12,150 nt of DNA from Eimeria necatrix. Lineage: Eukaryota > Apicomplexa > Conoidasida > Eucoccidiorida > Eimeriidae. The position numbers and the translations under genes are program-made. Numbering within the stretch: position 1 is the stretch's first letter; every line of letters begins with the position of its first letter. Of the stretch, positions 1 to 7,446 are shown piece by piece. The stretch lies in the NCBI RefSeq assembly GCF_000499385.1, contig NW_013651861.1:1-12150 (forward strand), read 5' to 3'. The notes under the pieces are model-generated. The model ran no database searches and was not told the DNA's origin. It worked only from the letters and a program-made list of their open reading frames with translations.

Positions 1-139
1 CACCAGGGGTTGGTGGGGGAGGTGGGGGGGGGTTGCTGCTGTTTTTGCTGCTGTTTTGCTGCTGTTTTTGCTGCTGTTTTGCTGCTGTTTTTGCTGCTGC
101 TGCTGCTGTTTTGCTGCTGCTTTTGCTGCTGCTGTTTAT

Positions 140-170
<31 letters not shown>

Positions 171-253
171 TGTTGCTGCTTGTGTTGTGTCAGGAGTCGC
201 GTTTGGGGTTGGTGGGGTCTTTGGCGCTGATAGGGGGGCGTTTGCTGCTGCAG
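1..253. repeat. CTG/GTTT-rich low-complexity DNA
   Basis: The stretch is built of short (CTG)n blocks separated by GTTTT or TTTT spacers, followed by a brief unique piece around 185-240. All three forward frames are open over parts of it and give only poly-Leu, poly-Cys or poly-Ala, so openness is no proof of coding. It may be intron or low-complexity exon of the membrane protein gene that continues downstream. The sequence does not decide between these. Confidence 0.6.
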
Positions 254-412
254 CCGCTGCTGTCTTTGCTGCTGCTGCTGCCGGTCTTTGCCCCGCGGCT
301 CTTCGGCAAAAAAAGACTTTCTTCTTTCTTCGACGCCTCCCGCTTCGCCGCGGGAGACGGCTTCCTCCTCAACAGACTCGTCCTCCTCGTCTCCGCGCTC
401 CAGTCCGCTAGG
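254..412 (+). CDS. Possible upstream exon of the multi-pass membrane protein gene (frame uncertain)
   Basis: A non-repetitive stretch from about 285 to 412 lies between a CTGCAG that could be an acceptor (AG at 252-253) and the first TTTAGGG array. Two readings are possible. In one frame it encodes a Ser/Thr/Pro-rich disordered segment (contains SSTPPASPRE) and ends AGG|GTTTAG at 412 in phase 2, matching the acceptor phase of the next exon at 663. In another frame it encodes a Leu-rich piece followed by LFGKKRLSSFFD, and would need a weak GTCCGC donor just before 412 to keep phase. The Ser/Pro reading is slightly preferred because its donor and phase agree. The exon start is a guess. The gene's 5' end lies outside the window. 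Confidence 0.3.
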
Positions 413-632
413 GTTTAGGGTTTAAAGTCTAGGGTTTAGGGTTTAGGGTTTGGGGTTGCAAGCTCCTAGGGTTTAGGGTTTAGGGTTGCAAGCTCCTACG
501 GTTTAGGGTTTAGGGTTGGAAGGTCCTAGGGTTTAGGGTTTAGGGTTGGAAGGTCCTAGGGTTTAGGGTTTAGGGTTGGAAGGTCGGGTTGGAAGGTTTT
601 AGGGTTTAGGGTTTAGGGTTTAGGGTTTAGAG
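410..632 (+). repeat. Higher-order telomere-like array, 30-bp period, in intron
   Basis: TTTAGGG units are interleaved with TTGGAAGGTCCTA or TTGCAAGCTCCTA spacers. From about 481 to 570 the pattern repeats with a period of 30 bases, each unit holding two TTTAGGG copies plus one spacer. It ends in four or five plain TTTAGGG copies before 632. It fills nearly all of the inferred intron 413-662. Confidence 0.9.
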
Positions 633-662
633 ATTGTTGCATTTGCATTTGTTTGTGTGCAG

Positions 663-1424
663 ACTGGTGTTTCCGCTGTTTGACCAGGCTTTGCACCTGC
701 TGCTGGTGCCGGAGGGGGCCCCCGTGGGCCCCTTTTTGGCTGCGAAGTTGGGGGCCCCCCTGTTTGCTGCTTTGCTGCAGATGACCATTTTGCTGGTCTT
801 CAGAGACCCCACTTACGTGGCTGCGTGTCTCCTTTGCTTCTGCACTTTGCTGCTGTCTTTTTTCTTTTTGCTGCTGCCGCAGCAGCGCACTGTTGCTGCC
901 TTCGTCACCATGCTCGTCGCCTTTCTCTTCATCGCCTTCACTTCCAGGGCCTTCTACACCCGGTGAGGGTTTAGGGTTTAGGGTTTACGGGGGCTCTTTA
1001 GGGTTTAGGGGGGCTCTTTAGGGTTTAGGGGGGCTGTTTAGGGTTTAGGGGGGCTGTTTAGGGTTTAGGGTTTAGGGTTTAGGGTTTGGGGTTTGGGCCG
1101 TTTAGGGTTTAGGGTTTGGGTTTGGTGAGGTGGTGCAGCCTGGTGAGGGAGTAGGGTTTAGGGTTTAGGGTTTAGGGTTTAGGGTTTGTGGTTTAGGACC
1201 TTCGAAGTGAACCGGCGGCGGCTGTTTTGCAAGTATGTGCTGCCGTACATAATGTATTTGGAGGAAGTGGCTCTGGTGCTGTACGGCAGCAGCAAAGGAG
1301 AAGAAGAAACAGAGTCCAGTGGTTCATTTGTTTCTGCTGCTGCGCTGCTGCAGCAGCAGCAGTCTTCGCGGCCTTCGCTGCGGCTCAACAGCAACCCCAC
1401 CAAGTCCTTCGGGCCTTGGCGGGG

Positions 1425-1457
<33 letters not shown>

Positions 1458-1584
1458 GCCCCCAGCAGCAGCAGCAGCAGCAGCAACTGGCGCAGCAGCA
1501 GCAGCAAACCGCAAAAACCCTAACGCCGCCGCCAGACACTCCCAAACTGCCGCCCTTATCAACGAACGGGGCACCATGACCTGA
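663..1584 (+). CDS. Unrecognised multi-pass membrane protein, 3' exons 663-962 and 1197-1584 (partial)
   Basis: I do not recognise the family. Exon 663-962 follows a T/G-rich tract ending GTGTGCAG and ends CCCG|GTGAGG. Exon 1197-1584 follows GTTTAG and ends in TGA. The exons join in phase 2 (CG+G gives Arg), and the first needs a phase 2 donor upstream. The first exon is strongly hydrophobic, with about three membrane segments; the clearest are those holding LLCFCTLLLSFFFLLLP and TMLVAFLFIAF. The second opens with a basic amphipathic stretch (FEVNRRRLFCKYVLPYIMYL), then an acidic/Ser region, short poly-Gln and poly-Ala runs, and ends NERGTMT. The tail is probably cytoplasmic and low-complexity. 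The 5' part lies outside the window, so function cannot be inferred; a transporter, channel or cyclase-like membrane region are all possible. Exon limits are moderately supported and the stop is less certain because of the flanking repeats. Confidence 0.5.
963..1196 (+). repeat. Telomere-like intron of the membrane protein gene
   Basis: The intron begins GTGAGGGTTTAGGG and ends GGTTTAG. It has four copies of an approximately 21-base unit combining GGGGGCTCTT (or GGGGGCTGTT) with TAGGGTTTAG, then plain TTTAGGG runs at 1056-1086, 1099-1118 and 1152-1186. The acceptor AG lies inside a TTTAG unit of the telomere repeat. Confidence 0.75.
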
Positions 1585-1661
1585 GCAGCAGCAGCAGCAG
1601 CAGCAGCGACGGCAGCAGCAGCAGCAGCAAGGCCTGCTGCTGCTGCTGCTGCTGTCAGCTG
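1585..1661. repeat. CAG/CTG inverted repeat just after the stop codon
   Basis: (CAG)n runs, broken by CGACGG, are followed after AAGGC by a (CTG)7-type run. The two arms are complementary, so the DNA or the 3' UTR could fold into a long CAG-CTG hairpin immediately behind the stop of the membrane protein gene. Confidence 0.8.
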
Positions 1662-1776
1662 ATAGAAACGGACGAGGGATTTCTCTGGCGCCTTTCGCCG
1701 CCAGACGACGAAGTTCGAACGGCCAATTCGGCTGTCTTTTCCATTTTATATTTCAACTAAATGCGTCCAGCGAGAC

Positions 1777-1777
<1 letters not shown>

Positions 1778-1843
<66 letters not shown>
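1778..1843. repeat. (GCT)22 microsatellite, non-coding
   Basis: A pure GCT/CTG run of 66 bases lies in unique-looking intergenic sequence. Flanking frames show no credible gene. A pure run of this length would be expected to vary in length between isolates. Confidence 0.9.
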
Positions 1844-1845
<2 letters not shown>

Positions 1846-1962
1846 ATAGTTAGGCGGTTTGCACCAGATTAGCTCCTAGTGGCCAGTGGTCCGCAGCCAC
1901 TGTGACCATTGGTCCAGTCGGCCCGCCACGCGGCTAGAGGCTGCAGGGCCTTGGGACCTCGC

Positions 1963-2023
1963 CAGCAGCAGCTGCTCCTGCAGCTGCAGCAGCTGCTGCT
2001 GCAGCAGCTGCAGCAGCAGCAGC
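1963..2023. repeat. Alternating CAG/CTG inverted repeats
   Basis: Short CAG and CTG blocks alternate with repeated CAGCTG and CTGCAG centres, so the segment is nearly self-complementary at several registers. It is intergenic. No coding role is visible. Confidence 0.8.
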
Positions 2024-2102
2024 GGGCATGTTCACGGGATGTGGGGCGGGGCATTAGATATGGGTAGCTTTGGCTGCTGCTTTCAGCGGCGCGTTGGTCT
2101 CC

Positions 2103-2128
2103 TAGGGTTTAGGGTTTAGGGTTTAGGG
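2103..2128. repeat. Interstitial TTTAGGG array, intergenic
   Basis: About 3.5 copies of TTTAGGG on the plus strand lie between two unique segments. No splice context is visible here. Confidence 0.9.
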
Positions 2129-2997
2129 TGTATGCTCCGGGCTGTAGCAGGGAGGGGGGCCCCCCCAGTAAAATGTCGGGGCGCTGCCGCGGTGTGCGGG
2201 TGGGCTATAGGCGCTCCTTTTGCTGCTGCATGTAATGTCTTAAAACAGAATTTAAATGGCATTATTGTCTAATTGGCAAACCTGAAGTGCAAGCGCGGTG
2301 GTGGGGCGTTTCCGCTAAGTGGTCCTTCCCCCGGATCGAGTGGCGCTTGCGCCGAAACCTGAGCGGAATTCGCGGCTTTTGCCGTCTTAATGTGTGTTTC
2401 TTTTTTAAATGAGAATGCATTTAAAAGTCTTTTTCAATTACTTGCGATTGAGCCGAAGAAAGAGGACCTGGCGGGCGAAGAGAGTGTCGATGGCTCAGCT
2501 AGCCGTTGCGTCTGGCGCGGCGATCAGAAACGGAAACCTGAACGGCGGGGAAAACCGCAAAAATTGGGCGTTTTCGACGCGATCTTTCAGCTTTTCGTGT
2601 TTTGCCACGCCAATGGCATTATATTTTAGTTAGTTCAAGAAGACAGCGGGAAAAAAAGCTCCATTTTGAGGCAGGATCGGCCTCGCGGCGCCAGTGGTCG
2701 GACTGCACTGGCGGCTGAGAAAGCTGCAGGTACACCTGAGACACGCGCGGCGCGATCTGCAAATCCCAAGTTTGCATGCGGTTTAAAAAAGAAACAGAGA
2801 ATTCTGCAGAACAATTCCTTTTGTTTTTTGAAAGAAAAAGCTCTCAAAGGCTGTCACCCCGTCGCTCGCTGACGCTGCCCGCCGCTCTCCGGCTCCTTGA
2901 ATTCACCTTTCTTCCGTTCCAACTCTCGCCTCCCTCTGCAGCCTTTTTCTTTGCCCCGGCAGTTCCGTCTCGAGTCGGAAGCTTTCTCCACGCAGTT

Positions 2998-3028
<31 letters not shown>

Positions 3029-3354
3029 TGCGATTTAGGTCTTTGTCCACGCCCGATTCTCTTTTCACTTCTTCTTTCCCTTCTTCTTCCCGAGGCGCTC
3101 GATCCTTCAGCAGCAGTTCTGTCTTGGTCAGCTTCCGTTCCTTTCCTGTCTCTGTCTCAGCCGGATCTCTCCATGCCGTCAGCAGCAGGAGCAGCAGCAG
3201 CAGCAGCAGCAGCGGCGGCAGCAGCAGCAGCAGCAGCAGGATGACGGCGCGTTTGCTAGAGGGCGGCCTTTGCTGCCACCCTCCCAGCAGCAGCTTCTTC
3301 AGCTCGCCTCTTTCCCCTTCGCCCCGTTCGCGGCATCCTCCTTTGTCCGGCAGC

Positions 3355-3389
<35 letters not shown>

Positions 3390-3404
3390 GCCAAAGTCAG
3401 TTTC

Positions 3405-3438
<34 letters not shown>

Positions 3439-3501
3439 GTTTCGCGGTGTTCGCCAGGAGTCGTTGGCTGGGTTTTGGGTGGGGGGCAGTGCCCTTTGCG
3501 G
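2129..3501 (+). other. Intergenic DNA and probable 5' leader of gene A
   Basis: From about 2220 to 2800 this is unique, moderately AT-containing DNA with no convincing gene, and it is the likely promoter region of gene A. From 2776 the frame of gene A is open without a stop, but it encodes only Ser-, Gln- and Ala-rich runs from CAG blocks (near 2998-3027, 3180-3240, 3355-3385 and 3406-3435). I treat it as 5' UTR because the ATG at 3502 is directly followed by a classical signal peptide. An in-frame ATG at 3241 is an alternative start that would place about 87 low-complexity residues ahead of the hydrophobic core. No core promoter motif could be assigned. Confidence 0.5.
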
Positions 3502-3545
3502 ATGTGGGGGCGGCGCGTGTGGCAGCAGTTGCTGCTGCTGCTGCC

Positions 3546-3578
<33 letters not shown>

Positions 3579-3656
3579 TGCGGCGTCGTCGCTGAACCTG
3601 GGCCCGCTGCGGGGCCCGTCGCCGCTGCAGGCGGGCCCCGGCGGCTCCTCGCTGCT

Positions 3657-3700
<44 letters not shown>

Positions 3701-3868
3701 GCCCGCCCCTGAACCTGGAGGAAGATGAAAGCTGCGTAGTAGCAGCAGCAGAAGTGCCCGCGAACCAGCAGCAGCCGCGCAGCAGCGAAGAGCTGCTGCC
3801 TTACCAGTGGGCCGAACACGTGGGGGACTCTGTTGCAGTGCAGCAAAGCCTGAAGGCCTACCAGACGG

Positions 3869-3910
<42 letters not shown>

Positions 3911-4277
3911 CGGGGCGAGAGCGCGAGTTCATGCTGAGCTTCAAGCTGCCAGCAAACCTGGCCAGCAGCGGCGCTGCTGCGCTGCTGCTGTTCAAAAACT
4001 GGGACGGAGCAGCACACGGCTGGCGCTGCAGCAGCCACTTGCTGCAGGTGCTGCTGCTGCGGGACGACAAGTACCTGCAGGGCCGCAACAGCAGCAGCGA
4101 GACGGGGGCCCTCGTGGAGGCCCCCCTGGGGGCCCCCCTGGGTCTTTACGAGCTCGACGTGGGGCCCCTCGTCTACGGCCGGGGCCTCGAGGGGGCCCCC
4201 CTCCACTTGCTGCTGCGCGAGGCCCACCAGGGCTGCCTCTCCGCCTTCGAGCCCCCGCAGCCGCAGCAGCAGCAGCC

Positions 4278-4325
<48 letters not shown>

Positions 4326-5886
4326 GCTGCTGCGGGTGGAAACAGTGGCCAGCGAAGACAAAGATGCTGTTTATGGGGAGTGGGGGCCCTTCGGGACTTG
4401 TAGACTTTCTTGTGTTTCTGCGAAGAACTTCGCATGCAGAAAAAGGGGCTGCAGCGCGGGCTGGAACGGGGGCGCTGTATGTACACCCGAGAAAATGGTG
4501 GACAAACAGCCCTGCGCAGACCCCACAGTTGCTGCTGCATGCACTTGCCGGGACTTTGCTGCTGCTGCTGCTTGCCCCGCCAATGCTGCATGCGATGACT
4601 CAGTCCCAAATAACGTTTCTTGCAAATGCAACGGAGAATTCAAAAGACTCTCCGCCTCCGACAAAACCTTCTGCGAACTCGGTGACCTGCTGTACAGACA
4701 CCCCAGCGCTGCACAGACGCTGCTGCAGTGTACAGACACCCCAGCACTGCACAGACACCCCAGCAGTGTATAGACGCTGCTGCAGTGTACAGACACCCCA
4801 GCAGTGTTTAGGCGCTGCTGCAGTGTACAGACACCCCAGCAGTGTACAGACACCCCAGCACTGTACAGACACCCCAGCAGTGTACAGACACCCCAGCACT
4901 GTACAGACACCTCAATGCTGTAGAGACACTGCAGCAGTGTACAGACACCTCAGAGCTGCACAGACACCTCAGTGCTGTACAGACACCTCAGCAGTGTATA
5001 GGCACTTCAGCAGTTTGCTGCTGAGTTTTCGAATGCACTGGCCTCGAGTGTGCTTGCGACCACTTCGAAACCCCAAACCCTAAACCCTAAACCCTAAACC
5101 CTAAATTGGCGTGTTTGCTGCAGGAAGCACCTCCATGAGCTCCACGGCTTCTTCAGTTCTTGAGGATTCCACTTCGACTTCTCTTTTAATCTTGTGGATC
5201 ATTTTGGGGGTTTTTGGCTCCGTCGCTGTCATTGGCTGCATTATCCTCCTTTGTGCGTCTAAACCCTAAACCCTAAACCCTAAACCCTAAAACCTCGGTC
5301 CTGGAGCGTGGGGCCAGGTGGAGCTCTGTGTTGTTCGATCGAGGGTTTAGGGTTTAGGGTTTAGGGTTTGGGGTTGATGTTGGCATTCCGTCTCCTGCTG
5401 CATGGGCGCTTTGCTCGCTCGGCGTCTGTTACCTAGGGTTTAGGGTTTAGGGTTTAGGGTTTAGGGTTTAGGGTTTGGCGGGGGGTTTGATTTGTGTCTG
5501 TAGGCGTCAAGGAAAAACCCCAAAGAGAAGAAGATCTTCTTAATGCCACTATAAACCCTCAAACAGGGGACATTGGGGGCCCCCCAAGTCCTAACATGTA
5601 CTGGGGCCCCTCCCCGTCGCTGCCTGGGGGGCCCCTCCCGATGGGGCCCAGGGGAGGGGCCCCCTTGGGGGCCCCCCAGATGGGGGCCCCGCAGATGGGG
5701 GCCCCCCAGATGGGTGTACCCCAGATGGGGGCCCCGCAGATGGGGGCCCCCCAGATGGGGGCCCCCCAGATGGGGGCCCCCATGGCACCCCAGGGCCCCT
5801 ACCCCACTGCTGCCGGGGGAAGGGCCATGCCCCTCCAGGGGGCCCCCCAGCAAGGGCCAGGCGCTGCTGCCTTTAGGAGGCCTTGA
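3502..5886 (+). CDS. Gene A: type I membrane adhesin-like protein with DNRLRE/CBM96-like, TSP1 and EGF-like domains (exons 3502-4681, 5124-5252, 5504-5886)
   Basis: A 563-residue protein predicted to be secreted and anchored in the membrane, with features of an apicomplexan surface or micronemal adhesin. Residues 1-30 are a signal peptide (MWGRRVWQQ, then a Leu-rich core, then PAAS). Residues about 120-282 look like a beta-sandwich of the DNRLRE/CBM96 kind: FMLSFKLP at 143-150, LYELDVGPLVYGRGL at 215-229, then HLLLRE and PLLRV. Poly-Ser and poly-Gln are inserted between these blocks. Residues 294-338 are TSP1-like (WGPFGTCRLSC; cysteines 300, 304, 312, 317, 327, 338). Residues 347-391 are EGF-like with seven cysteines. 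Residues 414-436 are a membrane helix. The tail (437-563) carries GAPQM repeats and a Tyr-Trp pair. Splices are CTCG|GTGACC...CTGCAG|GA and CTTT|GTGCGT...CTGTAG|GC, both phase 1. Paralogue B has the same introns, which supports the model. Ligand, organelle and stage are not shown by the sequence. Confidence 0.82.
4690..5016 (+). repeat. 19-bp minisatellite in intron 1 of gene A
   Basis: About fifteen degenerate copies of a unit near GTACAGACACCCCAGCAGT, with a 19-base period where it is regular (about 4820-4910). Some copies are replaced by a CAGACGCTGCTGCAGT variant. It fills most of intron 1 (4682-5123). The frame of exon 1 meets a stop at 4771-4773 inside it. The EGF module and the paralogue show that splicing before the array is the better model. 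Confidence 0.85.
5069..5106 (+). repeat. CCCTAAA array near the 3' end of intron 1, gene A
   Basis: About four copies of CCCTAAA (the complement of TTTAGGG), with one degenerate copy at the left end. It lies 18-20 bases before the acceptor CTGCAG at 5118-5123. Confidence 0.9.
5258..5292 (+). repeat. CCCTAAA array at the donor of intron 2, gene A
   Basis: About 4.5 copies start right after the donor GTGCGT at 5253-5258. It is the complement of the TTTAGGG arrays further down the same intron. Confidence 0.9.
5342..5373 (+). repeat. TTTAGGG array in the middle of intron 2, gene A
   Basis: About four copies of TTTAGGG, opposite in orientation to the array at 5258-5292. Confidence 0.9.
5434..5477 (+). 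repeat. TTTAGGG array near the acceptor of intron 2, gene A
   Basis: About six copies of TTTAGGG, ending roughly 25 bases before the acceptor GTCTGTAG at 5496-5503. Confidence 0.9.
5664..5784 (+). repeat. 15-bp tandem repeat encoding GAPQM in the tail of gene A
   Basis: About eight units of GGGGCCCCCCAGATG or close variants (one reads GGTGTACCCCAGATG, giving GVPQM). The unit is a multiple of three and keeps the frame. Each unit carries the GGGGGCCCC motif also seen throughout the non-coding spacer. Gene B's tail lacks the array, so it probably expanded after the copies separated. Confidence 0.93.
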
Positions 5887-6690
5887 GTGCAGCAGCAGTG
5901 CGGGGGTGTGGGGCCCCTGGGGGGCCCCCTAGTACCCTTTTGGGGGCCCCCCGGGGGCCCCACGGCAGGGACTCGATGGGGGGCCCCCAGTAACCCACGC
6001 TGCCAAGGGACACCCACATACAGCAATTAAGGAGCTCCTGGGGGCCCCTTGATTAAGGGGCCCCCAGGGGCCCCCCTCCAGGAGCTTCTTCCCAGTTTTA
6101 GGGCCCCCGCATTGGCACTCAGTCATTCAGGGGCCCCTGAGCCACGAGGGGGCCCACAGCTGAGTTGGGGGGTCTTAGGGTCTCTCTGGGGGCCCTTTTT
6201 CCACAGGTTTAATTCGTGTAAAGAGGGTCTTGGAGGCCCAGTTGAGCCTCGATGTTTGTTTTTCATTTCCTCATTTTGTCTCCTTCTTCTCTTTATACTT
6301 TGCTATTTAGGAACCAATCCCCAGCGAAATACCGCCCAGCAGGGGGCCCCTGGGGGCCCCTGGGGCGCCCTTTGGTACCCTTTTTGGCCCCTTTTGGGGC
6401 CCATTCGTAGCCCCTTCTGGCCTGTGTGCATTGTTGAGAGCAAGAGCCATTGGGGGCCCCAAGGTGGGATTTTTGGGGCCCCTAGGGGCCCCCAGGGGCC
6501 CCTGCGGGCTTTTGGGGGCCTCTGGGGGGCCCCTGAGGGCTCAGTTTGGGTTCTGTAGGTTCATTAGGCCCCTTTGGGGCCCCTTTGAGCCCTTCTGGGG
6601 CCCCTCTGGGAGTCCTCTGGGGGCCCCCCTGCACTGTATTTACAGAGTGTGGGGCCTCTTTGTTTACGGAGAGGAGACTGTCGTGTAAAG
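5887..6690. repeat. GGGGGCCCC-rich spacer after gene A
   Basis: Dozens of GGGGCCC or GGGGGCCCC palindromic cores are spaced by 5-30 bases of variable sequence. A short T-rich stretch at 6250-6310 ends in CTATTTAG and could be an acceptor. What follows is only more GGGGCCC DNA, open but low-complexity, so no gene is called. It probably includes the 3' UTR of gene A. Confidence 0.7.
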
Positions 6691-6925
6691 TGTCTCCCTT
6701 TTGTCTTTGTTTTTTGTTTTTTTTTGTTTCTTTTTGTTTCTTTTTGTCTCTTTTTGCAAAATAAATTCTATTTAGAGAATTGGCACTTCTTAGAGTTTAA
6801 TTGCGGAGTTTTTGGAACTTTTTAAATGCACTTTTAGTTGCAAAAAGTCGAAAAGACCAAAAGGACTAAAAAGCAGCAGAAGTTGGCATTTCTTTTTGCC
6901 ATTTTGCATTTTTACTTTTTTCTTG
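6691..6925. other. T-rich to AT-rich unique spacer
   Basis: A T-rich run with GTTTC/GTCTC spacing (6700-6755) is followed by AATAAA at 6760-6765 and unique AT-rich DNA. The AATAAA could serve as a 3' processing signal for gene A, but it lies about 870 bases past the stop. No coding region is credible here. Confidence 0.4.
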
Positions 6926-7053
6926 AGAAATTGTATTTTATTAATGCCATTTTATTTATAAATTTTTCATTTAAATTCCCTTTTTGTCTTCAGAAATTAT
7001 ATTTTATTAATGCCATTTTATTTTATTTTTCATTTAAATTCCTCTTTTCATTA
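6926..7053. repeat. Tandem direct repeat, two copies of about 62-66 bp
   Basis: Copy one (about 6926-6990) and copy two (about 6992-7053) share AGAAATT.TATTTTATTAATGCCATTTTATTT and TTTTTCATTTAAATTCC. They differ by a few substitutions and a small deletion. The repeat is AT-rich and non-coding, unlike the GC-rich repeats around it. Confidence 0.88.
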
Positions 7054-7112
7054 AAATGCTTTTCTCTTCCCTAGTCCGTTTGCATGCGCCGTCTGTACTG
7101 TCTGCGGCTGCC

Positions 7113-7446
7113 TGGGGCCCCTCCTGCTGCTGCTGCTGCTGCTGCTGCTTGTGGGGGCCCCTGCTGCTGCTGCTGCTGCTGCTGCTGCTTGTGGGGGCCC
7201 CTGCTGCTGCTGCTGTTGCCGCTGCTTGTGGGGGCCCCTGCTGCTGCTGCTGGTGCTTGTCGGGCCCCTGCTGCTGCTGCTGCTTGTGGGAGCCCCCTGC
7301 CCCTGCTGCTGTTGCGAGTGGGGCCCCCCGCTGCTGCTGCTGCTGCTCATGGGGCCCCCTGCTGCTGCTGCTGCTGCTGCTCATGGGGCCCCCTGCTGCT
7401 GGTGCTGCTGCTGCTCATGGACCCCCTGCTGCTGCTGCATGTGGGG
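7113..7446. repeat. Composite minisatellite of (CTG)n and GGGGGCCCC
   Basis: About ten units, each a (CTG)3-9 block followed by CTTGTGGGGGCCCC or CTCATGGGGCCCC. The number of CTG triplets varies from unit to unit, and the linker changes from TTGTGG to TCATGG halfway along. All frames on both strands are open only because of the triplets, so it is not called coding. Confidence 0.88.

Noticed and set aside
410..632. A true chromosome end
   Set aside because: TTTAGGG arrays are short, interrupted, in both orientations and flanked by genes on both sides, so they are interstitial.
2390..2633. Short open frames of 74-79 codons
   Set aside because: No domain, no signal peptide, two overlapping frames equally open, and no splice signals. 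They are likely chance frames in the promoter region.
4690..5016. A CRISPR array
   Set aside because: Units are contiguous and degenerate with no unique spacers, and the genome is eukaryotic.
4682..5083. Coding potential of the 19-bp minisatellite (CTDTPALHR-like repeats)
   Set aside because: The frame of exon 1 stops at 4771-4773, other frames are repeat-driven, and paralogue B splices at the equivalent point. It is better explained as intron.
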